64,000 nucleotides of DNA. Source: Flavobacterium terrae (GTDB lineage: Bacteria; Bacteroidota; Bacteroidia; Flavobacteriales; Flavobacteriaceae). A program made the position numbers and the translations under genes. Shown here one piece after another: positions 25,032 through 32,551 of the stretch (positions within the stretch are counted from its first letter, which is position 1; each line of letters starts with the position of its first letter). Under the pieces are notes generated by a model. That model ran no database searches. It was not told where the DNA came from and saw only the letters and a list, made by a program, of their open reading frames with translations. The stretch is from positions 1-64,000 of the forward strand of contig NZ_FQZI01000002.1 of assembly GCF_900142035.1 (NCBI RefSeq), in the 5' to 3' direction.

Positions 25032-25796
25032 TTAAATAGTAATTATCAAATTATCATAAGCCAAAAATACATTCTCTGGCAATTTTTGTTGCACTTCTTC
25101 ATGAAATCCCAAAACATGACTTATATGGGTCAAATAGGCTTTTTTAGGCTGCACAATTTTAATAAAATCTAAAGCTTCCTGCAAATTAAAATGAGTAGGA
25201 TGAGATTCTTCTCTTAAAGCATTCACAACCAATACTTCTAAACCTTTTAATTTTTCTATTTCACTTTGAGCAACTTCTTTAACATCTGTTAAATAAGCAA
25301 AATCACTAAATCTATATCCAAAAACCTGAAGATTTCCATGCATAACATCAATTGGAATAATTTCTTTATTTGCAATTGATATAGGATTATTATTAACAAC
25401 TTCTATTGGAGAAACTCCTGGAGCTCCTGGATATTTATTTTCTGTTTCAAAAATATAATCAAATCGCTTTTCTAAATTTTTTAAAACTCTGTTATGAGCA
25501 TAAATTGGAATTTCACCTTGTTTAAAGAAAAATGGACGAATATCATCTAAACCTGCCGTATGATCAGAATGCTCATGGGTAAATAAAATAGCATCAATGT
25601 GCTGACAGTTTGAAGTTAACATCTGTTGTCTAAAATCAGGGCCACAATCAATGACAAATGATAAATCATCCCATTCAATCCAAACCGAAACTCGCAATCT
25701 TTTATCTTTATGATCTGTACTTTTATTAACTAAATGCTGACTTCCTATTACTGGAATTCCCTGAGATGTACCTGTACCTAAAAAATAGACTTTCAA
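25032..25796 (-). CDS. PhnP-like metallo-beta-lactamase fold hydrolase
   Basis: This 254-residue protein is of the MBL superfamily, PhnP/lipB-neighbour type. FLGTGTSQGIPVIG at the start, the metal motif THEHSDHTAGLDD (HxHxDH), IDCGPDFR and the late His in THISH and VMHGN are seen. PhnP itself is a cyclic phosphodiesterase. The substrate here is not known. It is monocistronic or paired with the small downstream gene. Confidence 0.9.
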   Translation of the reverse strand: MKVYFLGTGTSQGIPVIGSQHLVNKSTDHKDKRLRVSVWIEWDDLSFVIDCGPDFRQQMLTSNCQHIDAILFTHEHSDHTAGLDDIRPFFFKQGEIPIYAHNRVLKNLEKRFDYIFETENKYPGAPGVSPIEVVNNNPISIANKEIIPIDVMHGNLQVFGYRFSDFAYLTDVKEVAQSEIEKLKGLEVLVVNALREESHPTHFNLQEALDFIKIVQPKKAYLTHISHVLGFHEEVQQKLPENVFLAYDNLIITI

Positions 25797-25852
25797 TTGC
25801 TTAAATTTTTCTCAAAATTAAAGATTAATTTGATAAAAAGCCTCTCGTTTTA

Positions 25853-25860
25853 TTAACTTT
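25853..25860 (+). promoter_or_regulatory. -7 box before gene at 25880
   Basis: TAACTTTG is followed by C and a short leader, with TTG 21 bases upstream. It supports the start at 25880, because a start at 25859 would precede the transcription start. Confidence 0.5.
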
Positions 25861-25879
25861 GCAAAGTATTATTCCAATA

Positions 25880-27352
25880 ATGAAAAATTTAGAGAACGAA
25901 ATTAGACTAAAAGGAGACAAGGTTATTGAAACTATTCCTTCAATAACTGACAAAGCATTACGAATAAATCTAAATGATAACATTTACGGAACCTTTGCAG
26001 AAATTGGTGCCGGACAGGAAACTGTGCGTCATTTTTTTAGAGCAGGAGGTTCATCTGGTACCATTGCAAAAGCAATGTCTGCTTATGATAAAGATTTTAG
26101 TGATGCGATTTATGGCATTGAAGATGATGGTCGTTATGTTACGGAAAGTCGTTTGAGAAAAATGTTAAACCACGAAGTTGAACTAATTGAAGAACGTTTA
26201 AAAAGAGAAAAACACCCTTCTAAAATGTTTTTTAGTTATGCTAACACAGTGGCAACCATAGATTTTGCAAAACAATACAAAGGTCATGGTTGGGTTGGGA
26301 TTAAATACCAATTAGATGCAGAGGAAGCATACAATGAAATCATTATTCACATTCGCTTTAAAGAAACAGATGCTAAATTACAGCAAGAAACTTTAGGAAA
26401 ACTTGGGGTGAATTTAATTTATGGCGCATTCTATAAATACAATGACCCTAAGCGATTGTTGAGATATTTATATGATCATCTTGATAAGGATCAATTAGAA
26501 ATTGATACTATTAATTTTTCTGGACCTCGTTTTGCTGAAGTAGATAACCGTTTAATGAGTTTACAACTTGTTAAAAATGGAATGACGGATGCCGTTATGT
26601 TTGATCCTACTGGAAAAAACATTCTACCTGCTGCTGTATTATACAAAAAAAATATACTAGCTCTTCGCGGAAGTTTTAGACCCGTTACAAAGGTTAACAT
26701 GGACATGTACGAGAAATCGTTACAAATGTTTCTAGAAGAAAATAAAGTAAAAAAGGAAAACACATTAGTTGTCTTTGAAATTACTCTATCAAACCTACGT
26801 TCTGATGGTGAAATTGATGAAAGAGACTTTATGGATAGAGCTGAATTACTTTGCTCGTTAGGTCAAACTGTAATGATTTCAAACTTCCAAGAATACTATA
26901 AAGTAGTAGAATATTTCTCTAATTACTCTAAAGAAAGAATGGGTCTTGCTCTAGGAGTTAACAATTTAGTTGATATTTTTGATGAAAAATACTATCGCCA
27001 TTTAAGTGGTGGTATACTTGAAGCTTTTGGTAAGTTATTCTACAGAGACTTGAAAGTTTATTTGTATCCAATGGAAGATGAAGATGGAACAATTTTGAAT
27101 TCTCAAAACTTAAAAGTTCATCCTCGTATGAAAGAATTATACAAATTCTTTGCTTACAATGGAAAAGTAATCGACATAACTGATTTTGATAAATCTCACC
27201 TTAAAATATTTTCAAGAGAAGTTTTAAAAATGATTAGCAAAAACAAACCTGGATGGGAAGAAATGTTGCCTGAAGGTATTGCAGAAATGATTAAGCGTGA
27301 TCATTTATTTGGTTATCAAGAAACCAGTTCTTTAGAAAAAGAAACTGTTTAA
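25880..27352 (+). CDS. Conserved protein of unknown function
   Basis: This 490-residue soluble protein is highly conserved in style, but I cannot assign a function. The start at 25880 (MKNLENEIRLKGDKVIETIPS) is preferred because of the -7 box just upstream. It opens with IYGTFAEIGAGQETVRHFFRAGGSSGTIAKAMSAYD, a Gly-rich segment resembling a nucleotide-binding loop. Later blocks are KMFFSYANTVATIDF, VNLIYGAFYKY and MISNFQEYYKVVEYF. There is no signal peptide, barrel or TonB box. From memory, homologues carry conflicting database names, which I do not follow. It has its own promoter and terminator. Confidence 0.85.
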   Translation: MKNLENEIRLKGDKVIETIPSITDKALRINLNDNIYGTFAEIGAGQETVRHFFRAGGSSGTIAKAMSAYDKDFSDAIYGIEDDGRYVTESRLRKMLNHEVELIEERLKREKHPSKMFFSYANTVATIDFAKQYKGHGWVGIKYQLDAEEAYNEIIIHIRFKETDAKLQQETLGKLGVNLIYGAFYKYNDPKRLLRYLYDHLDKDQLEIDTINFSGPRFAEVDNRLMSLQLVKNGMTDAVMFDPTGKNILPAAVLYKKNILALRGSFRPVTKVNMDMYEKSLQMFLEENKVKKENTLVVFEITLSNLRSDGEIDERDFMDRAELLCSLGQTVMISNFQEYYKVVEYFSNYSKERMGLALGVNNLVDIFDEKYYRHLSGGILEAFGKLFYRDLKVYLYPMEDEDGTILNSQNLKVHPRMKELYKFFAYNGKVIDITDFDKSHLKIFSREVLKMISKNKPGWEEMLPEGIAEMIKRDHLFGYQETSSLEKETV

Positions 27353-27358
27353 ACAAAT

Positions 27359-27389
27359 AAAAAAGCCATTCCTTGAGAATGGCTTTTTT
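27359..27389. terminator. Bidirectional terminator
   Basis: The arms AAAAGCCATTC and GAATGGCTTTT with loop CTTGA lie between the 490-residue protein gene and the convergent bcp gene. Confidence 0.9.
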
Positions 27390-27391
27390 AT

Positions 27392-27844
27392 TTATTTAAA
27401 AATTTGTTTAGAATGCTCTTTGGTTTTCACCTTTTCAATAACATCTTCAATGATTCCATTTTCGTCTATCACAAAAGTTGTTCTATGAATACCATCAAAT
27501 TCTCTTCCCATAAATTTCTTTGGCCCCCAAACACCATAAGCTTCAATCACTTTTTTATCAACATCTGCTAATAATGGGAATGGCAATTGATTTTTTTGTA
27601 TAAAATTTGATTGTTTTTTTGCAGTATCTGCACTCACACCTAATAACTTATATCCTTTTGCTGTAAAATCTGAATAGTTATCACGTAAGTTACATACTTC
27701 TATAGTACAACTAGGTGTACTAGCGGCTGGATAAAAAAAGAGAACTAATTTACTGTCTTTATAATCACTTAATGAATGTGATTTACCTTCTTGGTCTAAA
27801 GCAGAAAAATTAGGTGCTTTATCCCCTACTTTTAATGTTGTCAT
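27392..27844 (-). CDS. bcp: Thiol peroxidase, Bcp/PrxQ family
   Basis: This 150-residue thioredoxin-dependent peroxiredoxin reduces hydrogen peroxide and organic peroxides in the cytosol. Peroxidatic Cys46 sits in PAASTPSCT and resolving Cys51 five residues later (EVC), the intramolecular disulfide arrangement of PrxQ. FFYPA, SDYKDSKLV and the C-terminal RTTFVIDENGII match the family. It is a single gene, divergent from nth. Confidence 0.95.
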   Translation of the reverse strand: MTTLKVGDKAPNFSALDQEGKSHSLSDYKDSKLVLFFYPAASTPSCTIEVCNLRDNYSDFTAKGYKLLGVSADTAKKQSNFIQKNQLPFPLLADVDKKVIEAYGVWGPKKFMGREFDGIHRTTFVIDENGIIEDVIEKVKTKEHSKQIFK

Positions 27845-27908
27845 TTTTTGAAATTAAATTTTAGGAGTTTTTGTATTTAGTTTTTAGATTTACCAAAATT
27901 AAACTAAA

Positions 27909-28565
27909 ATGACCAAAAAAGAGAAAATTCAGTTTGTAATTGACACTTTGAATCAATTGTATCCTGAAATCCCTATTCCTCTAGATCATAAAGATCCCTA
28001 TACATTGCTAATTGCCGTATTGCTATCTGCACAATGTACAGATGTAAGGGTTAACCAAATAACTCCTCTTTTGTTTGCTAAGGCAGACAATCCATATGAT
28101 ATGGTTAAATTGTCAGTGGAAGAAATCAAAGAAATAATCAAACCTTGTGGCTTATCTCCAATGAAATCGAAAGGAATATATGGATTATCACAAATTTTGA
28201 TTGAAAAACACAATGGCGAAGTTCCTCAAAGCTTTGAAGCCTTAGAAGAATTACCGGCAGTAGGTCATAAAACTGCAAGTGTTGTAATGAGTCAAGCCTT
28301 TGGTGTACCTGCTTTTCCTGTAGACACACACATTCACAGATTAATGTATCGCTGGAATTTATCTGATGGAAAAAGTGTTCAAAAAACAGAAGCTGATGCC
28401 AAAAAAATATTCCCAAGAGAATTATGGAATGATTTACACCTTCAGATAATTTGGTATGGTCGAGAGTACTCACCTGCAAGAGGATGGAATCTTGAAAAAG
28501 ACATCATTACAAAGACTATAGGGAGAAGCTCTGTGCTAAAAGAATACAATAAAAAAACGCCCTAA
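27909..28565 (+). CDS. nth: Endonuclease III homologue without iron-sulfur motif
   Basis: This 218-residue DNA glycosylase/AP lyase removes oxidised pyrimidines. The helix-hairpin-helix LPAVGHKTASVV holds catalytic Lys121, and Asp139 is in FPVDTHIHR. The family fold is intact up to LHLQIIWYGREYSPARG. The usual C-terminal four-Cys [4Fe-4S] loop (C-X6-C-X2-C-X5-C) is missing. The tail WNLEKDIITKTIGRSSVLKEYNKKTP has no Cys. The terminator stem begins within the last codons. It is divergent from bcp. Confidence 0.92.
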   Translation: MTKKEKIQFVIDTLNQLYPEIPIPLDHKDPYTLLIAVLLSAQCTDVRVNQITPLLFAKADNPYDMVKLSVEEIKEIIKPCGLSPMKSKGIYGLSQILIEKHNGEVPQSFEALEELPAVGHKTASVVMSQAFGVPAFPVDTHIHRLMYRWNLSDGKSVQKTEADAKKIFPRELWNDLHLQIIWYGREYSPARGWNLEKDIITKTIGRSSVLKEYNKKTP

Positions 28566-28580
28566 AAGGGCGTTGTTTTT
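28551..28580. terminator. Terminator overlapping nth stop
   Basis: AACGCCC/GGGCGTT with loop TAAAA is followed by a T-run. It serves nth and possibly the convergent small gene at 28587. Confidence 0.85.
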
Positions 28581-28586
28581 CCTAGC

Positions 28587-28733
28587 TCAATTTACAACAA
28601 TCTCAAAGTTTTCGTTGTTTGTCGTTTTAACTATTCGTAGTGCTTTTGAATAGTTTAATATAAAATCCACTGTTTCCTGTTTTGGTAACATTTTTTGGGT
28701 TTCATTTTTTTTCTTAGTGTAGAGTTTCGCCAT
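28587..28733 (-). CDS. 48-residue conserved small protein
   Basis: This frame encodes 48 residues, starting MAKLYTKKKNETQKMLPKQE and ending ENFEIVVN before a TGA. It has a basic N-terminus, then a helix-forming segment (ETVDFILNYSKALRIVKTT). I recall similarly sized proteins with the KMLPKQETVDF block in other Flavobacteriaceae. It is 49 bases downstream of the ECF sigma gene on the same strand, so they may share a transcript. No cysteine or membrane segment is present. Its function is unknown. Confidence 0.7.
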   Translation of the reverse strand: MAKLYTKKKNETQKMLPKQETVDFILNYSKALRIVKTTNNENFEIVVN

Positions 28734-28782
28734 ATTTTATGTTTAATTTTAATATATAACGCACCACCCTAAAAGATATTGT

Positions 28783-29367
28783 TTAATTTGTTAAAACAAT
28801 TTGATTTTTTTCAATTATTCTTCTCAAATTAAGCACTGCATAACGCATTCTACCTAAAGCCGTATTGATACTTACTCCTGTTAAATCTGCTATTTCCTTA
28901 AAGCTAAGATCTTGGTATATACGCATTTCCAAAACATCTTTTTGGTCATCAGGCAATTCGTTAATTAATTTTAACAAATCTGCTTCAACTTGTTCTGTAA
29001 TGATTTGGCCTTCAATATTAGGACTATTGTCCATAAGAATAGAAAAAATTGAAAAATCATCTGAATCACGATATTTCGGCATTTTTTTATCTTTTCTGAA
29101 TGTATCAATAATCAAATTGTGAGCAATACGCATAACCCAAGGTAAGAACTTACCCTCTTCGTTGTATGAATTTGATTTTAAAGTTTTAATAACTTTAATA
29201 AAAGTGTCTTGAAATATATCGTCAGATACGTCTCTATCTAAAACTTTTGAATAAATAAAGCCGTAAATTTTAGATTGATGTCTGTTAATTAAAACAGCTA
29301 ATGCATTCTCATTTCCGTTAATATAATCTCTAACTAATAAAGCGTCTGGGAGTTGATTTGTAGCCAT
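28783..29367 (-). CDS. ECF-type RNA polymerase sigma factor
   Basis: This 194-residue sigma-70 family factor has region 2 (ALAVLINRHQSKIYGFIYSKV through DDIFQDTFIKVIKTL and FLPWVMRIAHNLIIDTFRK) and region 4 (LPDDQKDVLEMRIYQDLSFKEIADLTGVSINTALGRMRYAVLNLRR). No anti-sigma gene is adjacent, unlike FecI-type factors in this phylum. Single ECF factors of this form are common and constitutive in Flavobacteriia. An inverted repeat in the leader places a stem arm next to the start codon. Confidence 0.93.
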   Translation of the reverse strand: MATNQLPDALLVRDYINGNENALAVLINRHQSKIYGFIYSKVLDRDVSDDIFQDTFIKVIKTLKSNSYNEEGKFLPWVMRIAHNLIIDTFRKDKKMPKYRDSDDFSIFSILMDNSPNIEGQIITEQVEADLLKLINELPDDQKDVLEMRIYQDLSFKEIADLTGVSINTALGRMRYAVLNLRRIIEKNQIVLTN

Positions 29368-29370
29368 AAC

Positions 29371-29430
29371 AATACTTTTTTAGATTCTGGGTTAATCATT
29401 AAAGAGAGTTCTCTCTGTAAAAAAAGTATT
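29371..29430 (-). promoter_or_regulatory. Leader inverted repeat of ECF sigma gene
   Basis: AATACTTTTTT (29371-29381) is complementary to AAAAAAGTATT (29420-29430), with a smaller AGAGAG-TT-CTCTCT hairpin between them. On the transcript the second arm ends four bases before the sigma start codon, so folding would cover the initiation region. Confidence 0.45.
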
Positions 29431-29536
29431 TTTATATTATAAGCTTTTGTTTTAGTGTTATACGCCAAATTTAATGTATTTTATATTAGAAATGCAAAAA
29501 AAATTGAATTTTTATTACAAAAAGGAATTTAAAATC

Positions 29537-29570
29537 ATAAAAAAAGCGTTCGGTATGTATCGAACACTTT
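29537..29570 (-). terminator. Terminator of the PUL operon
   Basis: The stem GTTCG/CGAAC is extended by AAAG/CTTT around one mismatch and is followed by a T-run on the minus strand. It lies about 50 bases past the last PUL gene. Confidence 0.75.
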
Positions 29571-29617
29571 AACAATTAACTCAACTATTATATATAAAAA
29601 CTCAAACGTATACAATA

Positions 29618-32482
29618 TTATTTCTTAATAAAACGTTTTACAAAACTACCGCTAACACCCTTAATTTCAATAAAATAAACTCCTGAAGACAAAGATGTCA
29701 CATCAATTCTATTTTGTAAAGGTTTAGATTTTAAAACTAGATTTCCTGTAGAATTTAATATTGAAACTGTCTCGTAATCAATATCACTTGAAAAAAACAA
29801 ATAGTCTGTAGTAGGATTTGGATAAACTTTAAACTCTACTTCCTCTTGTATTTCTTCTTTTGAATCTAAAGCTACTTTTGCAGCATTAGCAACTTTAGTA
29901 ATTCTAATCCAATTAATATTTACACCTGAAGTTTGAATAAATATTCCGAAATTATAAGTCCCAGCATTTACACTAACAGTGTGAGAAATCGTTTGCCAAT
30001 TTTGCCATCCTCCTGTGTTAGGTACATTTAATGTGCCTAAAACAATTGAGCCTGCATTCAAATCAGATGAAATTTTTGCTCCTGTAACAGCACTAGCTAC
30101 TCTATATTCTATAAGATATGCTCCAGTTGTCGGGAAGTTTACATTATTGTAAGCCATCCAATCACCAGTATCGCAGTAACCCACATTTGAACCACCACCA
30201 GTATCTGTTGTAGCTTCTACTTGAATACCACTCATAGATGAATAATTCTCTGCTTGAATAACAGTCGAGGTTACAGCTACTGGATTTAATTTCCAATGAC
30301 CACTAGCTTGATTAACATTTTCCCATTGCTGAACGTTACTTTCTGCAGCAGTGCTATACCCTGCAACTTCTATAACTTTGCCGCTGTGTTTTGCAATCAA
30401 TTTGTAGTAACCAGCATCCATTGCATATACAATAAACTGTTGGTTAGGTGTACCGTAATAAGTCCACTGTTGCACATTGGCGCCGTTGTCTTTACTAATT
30501 CCATTGATATCTATACATTTTCCGCTATGAACTGCACTGATCTTATAAACTCCATCTCCTAAATGCTCAAAATTAAATTGTTGATTGGTTGTATTGCTTA
30601 CATTCCATTGTTGAATGTTCACACCATCAGCACTTGAACCACCTGGTCCTCCTACTACATCCATATTAAGTCCACTGTATCTGTTTTGCAATGTATATTT
30701 CCCTGCTAAATTTGTAACACCATTTGGTCTAACTCTTATTGAAGAAACTTTGTCATTCCATGTAGCATCAAAACAAGCTAAATCTGAAGTTAATGTTACA
30801 CTTGACCCTAAAAAGTTATCATCCATATACAAAATTACTTTATAACCCTGTGCTATTTTGATAGATGATACGTCATCATTTAATACTCCAAGAGTTGCTA
30901 ATTGGGACAAAGTATAATCCCCTACATTTAATCCTGCCGAAAATCCTGCATGATTGCAATCTTTGTAAACCGTTACTACATCTGTGGTTGAATTAATACT
31001 TCCTCCAGGAGGAATTGTTCCTGTGATACTATAACTTCCTATGGAACCATAAGCGGAATAACCTCCACTAGCTGCGTTTCCAGCTCCGTTTCCATCAACC
31101 CCTAGATAGTATTTACCAGCAGCTAAATTCACATTCATTGTTGCATTTAAAGCATATGGATCTGAATTCCAGTAGGTGCCAATTTCTGCTCCTGAAGAAT
31201 TATATAATCTTAATAATAAATGTAAGTTACCATCTCTACTAACAGTTCTAGCATTAATCACTACATTTCCTCCTCCAGTTGTGAATGAGAAGAAATCATA
31301 ATCTGCCTCGCTAGAAATAATACCATTTTTCTGATTAATAATTCCACTAGAATTATAATCTAACTTAGTTGATAACCCTGTATTATTACCATAATCATCT
31401 CCTCTGTAGCCTATTCCGAATTTTGTTCCTGCAATAATAGCAACATCATCTTGTTTATTATTTGCTGCTGTATACTCGCCTTTACTCCATTGAACTATGG
31501 GTCTATAATAACCCGCTCCCATAATTGGTGCCCAAGAAGTATTATCTAAGCCAACAAAATATTCTTCAGCTGGACTAGTACGTCCATCATGACCTAGGTC
31601 AAAAGTATGACCAATTTCATGAGAAGAAGCATCACCCCCTGATTTACCCGAAGTAATAAACACCCAACAAGGAACATCATTGTCCCAATTAAACGAACCA
31701 ATATATGCCACACCACCAGCTCCAGGAGCAGCAGTATTAGTAGGTGTAATTACAACACGCATTCTTCGATTTTTAGGGTAAGAATTAAAAACAGATTCGT
31801 TTGTTGTGATATTTAAATTGAAAGGTCTGTAATCTTCAGAAACAACTTCCCAATGTTGCTGAATATCTGCATCGCTCATTCCTGAAGGAGCAGCATTAAT
31901 AGCATTACCATTATTCCATAAGTTACCTGCTGGCATATTATATCCATCAAAATCAAGTAAAACACAACCAGCAGCACCAGGTAAACTCTGTAAGTTTAAT
32001 AAAGCAGGAGCAATTGATGCCGTTCCTGTGCTTGCCTTGTTGCTTTTATTTGAAACTTCATTTGGATTAGTGTAGTTTACACAGATTAGTGTATTGATAT
32101 CTACTTTTTTTACAAATGCATTACCAGTCTTGTCTGAATAATATTTATAAGCCCATTTCTTGGATTTGAAAATTATGTGACCCTCAACTGACTCATTTGA
32201 AACTTTTAAATAAAATGATGACTGTGGAGTATTTAAAATTTCTCCAATTACAAATTCACTTGAATTATCTGATTTTATATAATTGACTTTTGCAGTTATT
32301 ATCTTTGAATCAGGAATAGTTAATGATATTTTTTTTATGGCATTCTTATTAGAATTTACTACCTCTTGTTTTAATTTTCTCAACACAGTTTTAGTATTAC
32401 CCAATGATGTTTGAGCTATCGTATAACTGCATGAAAATATTATAACAAATAGGTATAACCAATATTTGCTTCTATTTTTCAT
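29618..32482 (-). CDS. Secreted metzincin-like protein with lectin modules and T9SS signal
   Basis: This is a 954-residue modular protein. The start at 32482 (MKNRSKYWLYLFVIIFSCSYTIAQ) gives a signal peptide. A longer frame to 32551 overlaps the upstream terminator. Order: N-terminal prodomain-like region (to about 150), metallopeptidase domain with zinc motif HEIGHTFDLGHD and Met-turn-like APIMG, a PPC-like beta domain, beta/gamma-crystallin repeats (VTVYKDCNHAGFSAG), a ricin-type trefoil (LNMDVVGGPGG, GKCIDINGI), CBM6 (VIQAENYSSMSGIQVEA) and the T9SS tail (FKVYPNPTTDYLFF to FVKRFIKK). In metzincins HExxHxxGxxH the eighth residue is Gly. Here it is Asp. Last gene of the beta-glucan PUL; its substrate is unknown. 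Confidence 0.88.
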   Translation of the reverse strand: MKNRSKYWLYLFVIIFSCSYTIAQTSLGNTKTVLRKLKQEVVNSNKNAIKKISLTIPDSKIITAKVNYIKSDNSSEFVIGEILNTPQSSFYLKVSNESVEGHIIFKSKKWAYKYYSDKTGNAFVKKVDINTLICVNYTNPNEVSNKSNKASTGTASIAPALLNLQSLPGAAGCVLLDFDGYNMPAGNLWNNGNAINAAPSGMSDADIQQHWEVVSEDYRPFNLNITTNESVFNSYPKNRRMRVVITPTNTAAPGAGGVAYIGSFNWDNDVPCWVFITSGKSGGDASSHEIGHTFDLGHDGRTSPAEEYFVGLDNTSWAPIMGAGYYRPIVQWSKGEYTAANNKQDDVAIIAGTKFGIGYRGDDYGNNTGLSTKLDYNSSGIINQKNGIISSEADYDFFSFTTGGGNVVINARTVSRDGNLHLLLRLYNSSGAEIGTYWNSDPYALNATMNVNLAAGKYYLGVDGNGAGNAASGGYSAYGSIGSYSITGTIPPGGSINSTTDVVTVYKDCNHAGFSAGLNVGDYTLSQLATLGVLNDDVSSIKIAQGYKVILYMDDNFLGSSVTLTSDLACFDATWNDKVSSIRVRPNGVTNLAGKYTLQNRYSGLNMDVVGGPGGSSADGVNIQQWNVSNTTNQQFNFEHLGDGVYKISAVHSGKCIDINGISKDNGANVQQWTYYGTPNQQFIVYAMDAGYYKLIAKHSGKVIEVAGYSTAAESNVQQWENVNQASGHWKLNPVAVTSTVIQAENYSSMSGIQVEATTDTGGGSNVGYCDTGDWMAYNNVNFPTTGAYLIEYRVASAVTGAKISSDLNAGSIVLGTLNVPNTGGWQNWQTISHTVSVNAGTYNFGIFIQTSGVNINWIRITKVANAAKVALDSKEEIQEEVEFKVYPNPTTDYLFFSSDIDYETVSILNSTGNLVLKSKPLQNRIDVTSLSSGVYFIEIKGVSGSFVKRFIKK

Positions 32483-32506
32483 AGGTATTTTAGTTAGGTT
32501 TATTTG

Positions 32507-32546
32507 AAAAAAAACTCTCAGTTGATCAAATCCAACTGAGAGTTTT
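32507..32546 (-). terminator. Hairpin between the last two PUL genes
   Basis: The 14-base arms AAAACTCTCAGTTG and CAACTGAGAGTTTT are followed by a T-run on the minus strand. It lies directly between the GH64 stop and the metalloprotein start, so it may attenuate or end the transcript before the last gene. Confidence 0.8.
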
Positions 32547-32551
32547 AGCAA

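Noticed and set aside
28138-28479. A 113-residue minus-strand frame inside nth
   Set aside because: It is antisense to a clear enzyme gene whose motifs are conserved on the plus strand, so it is a shadow frame.
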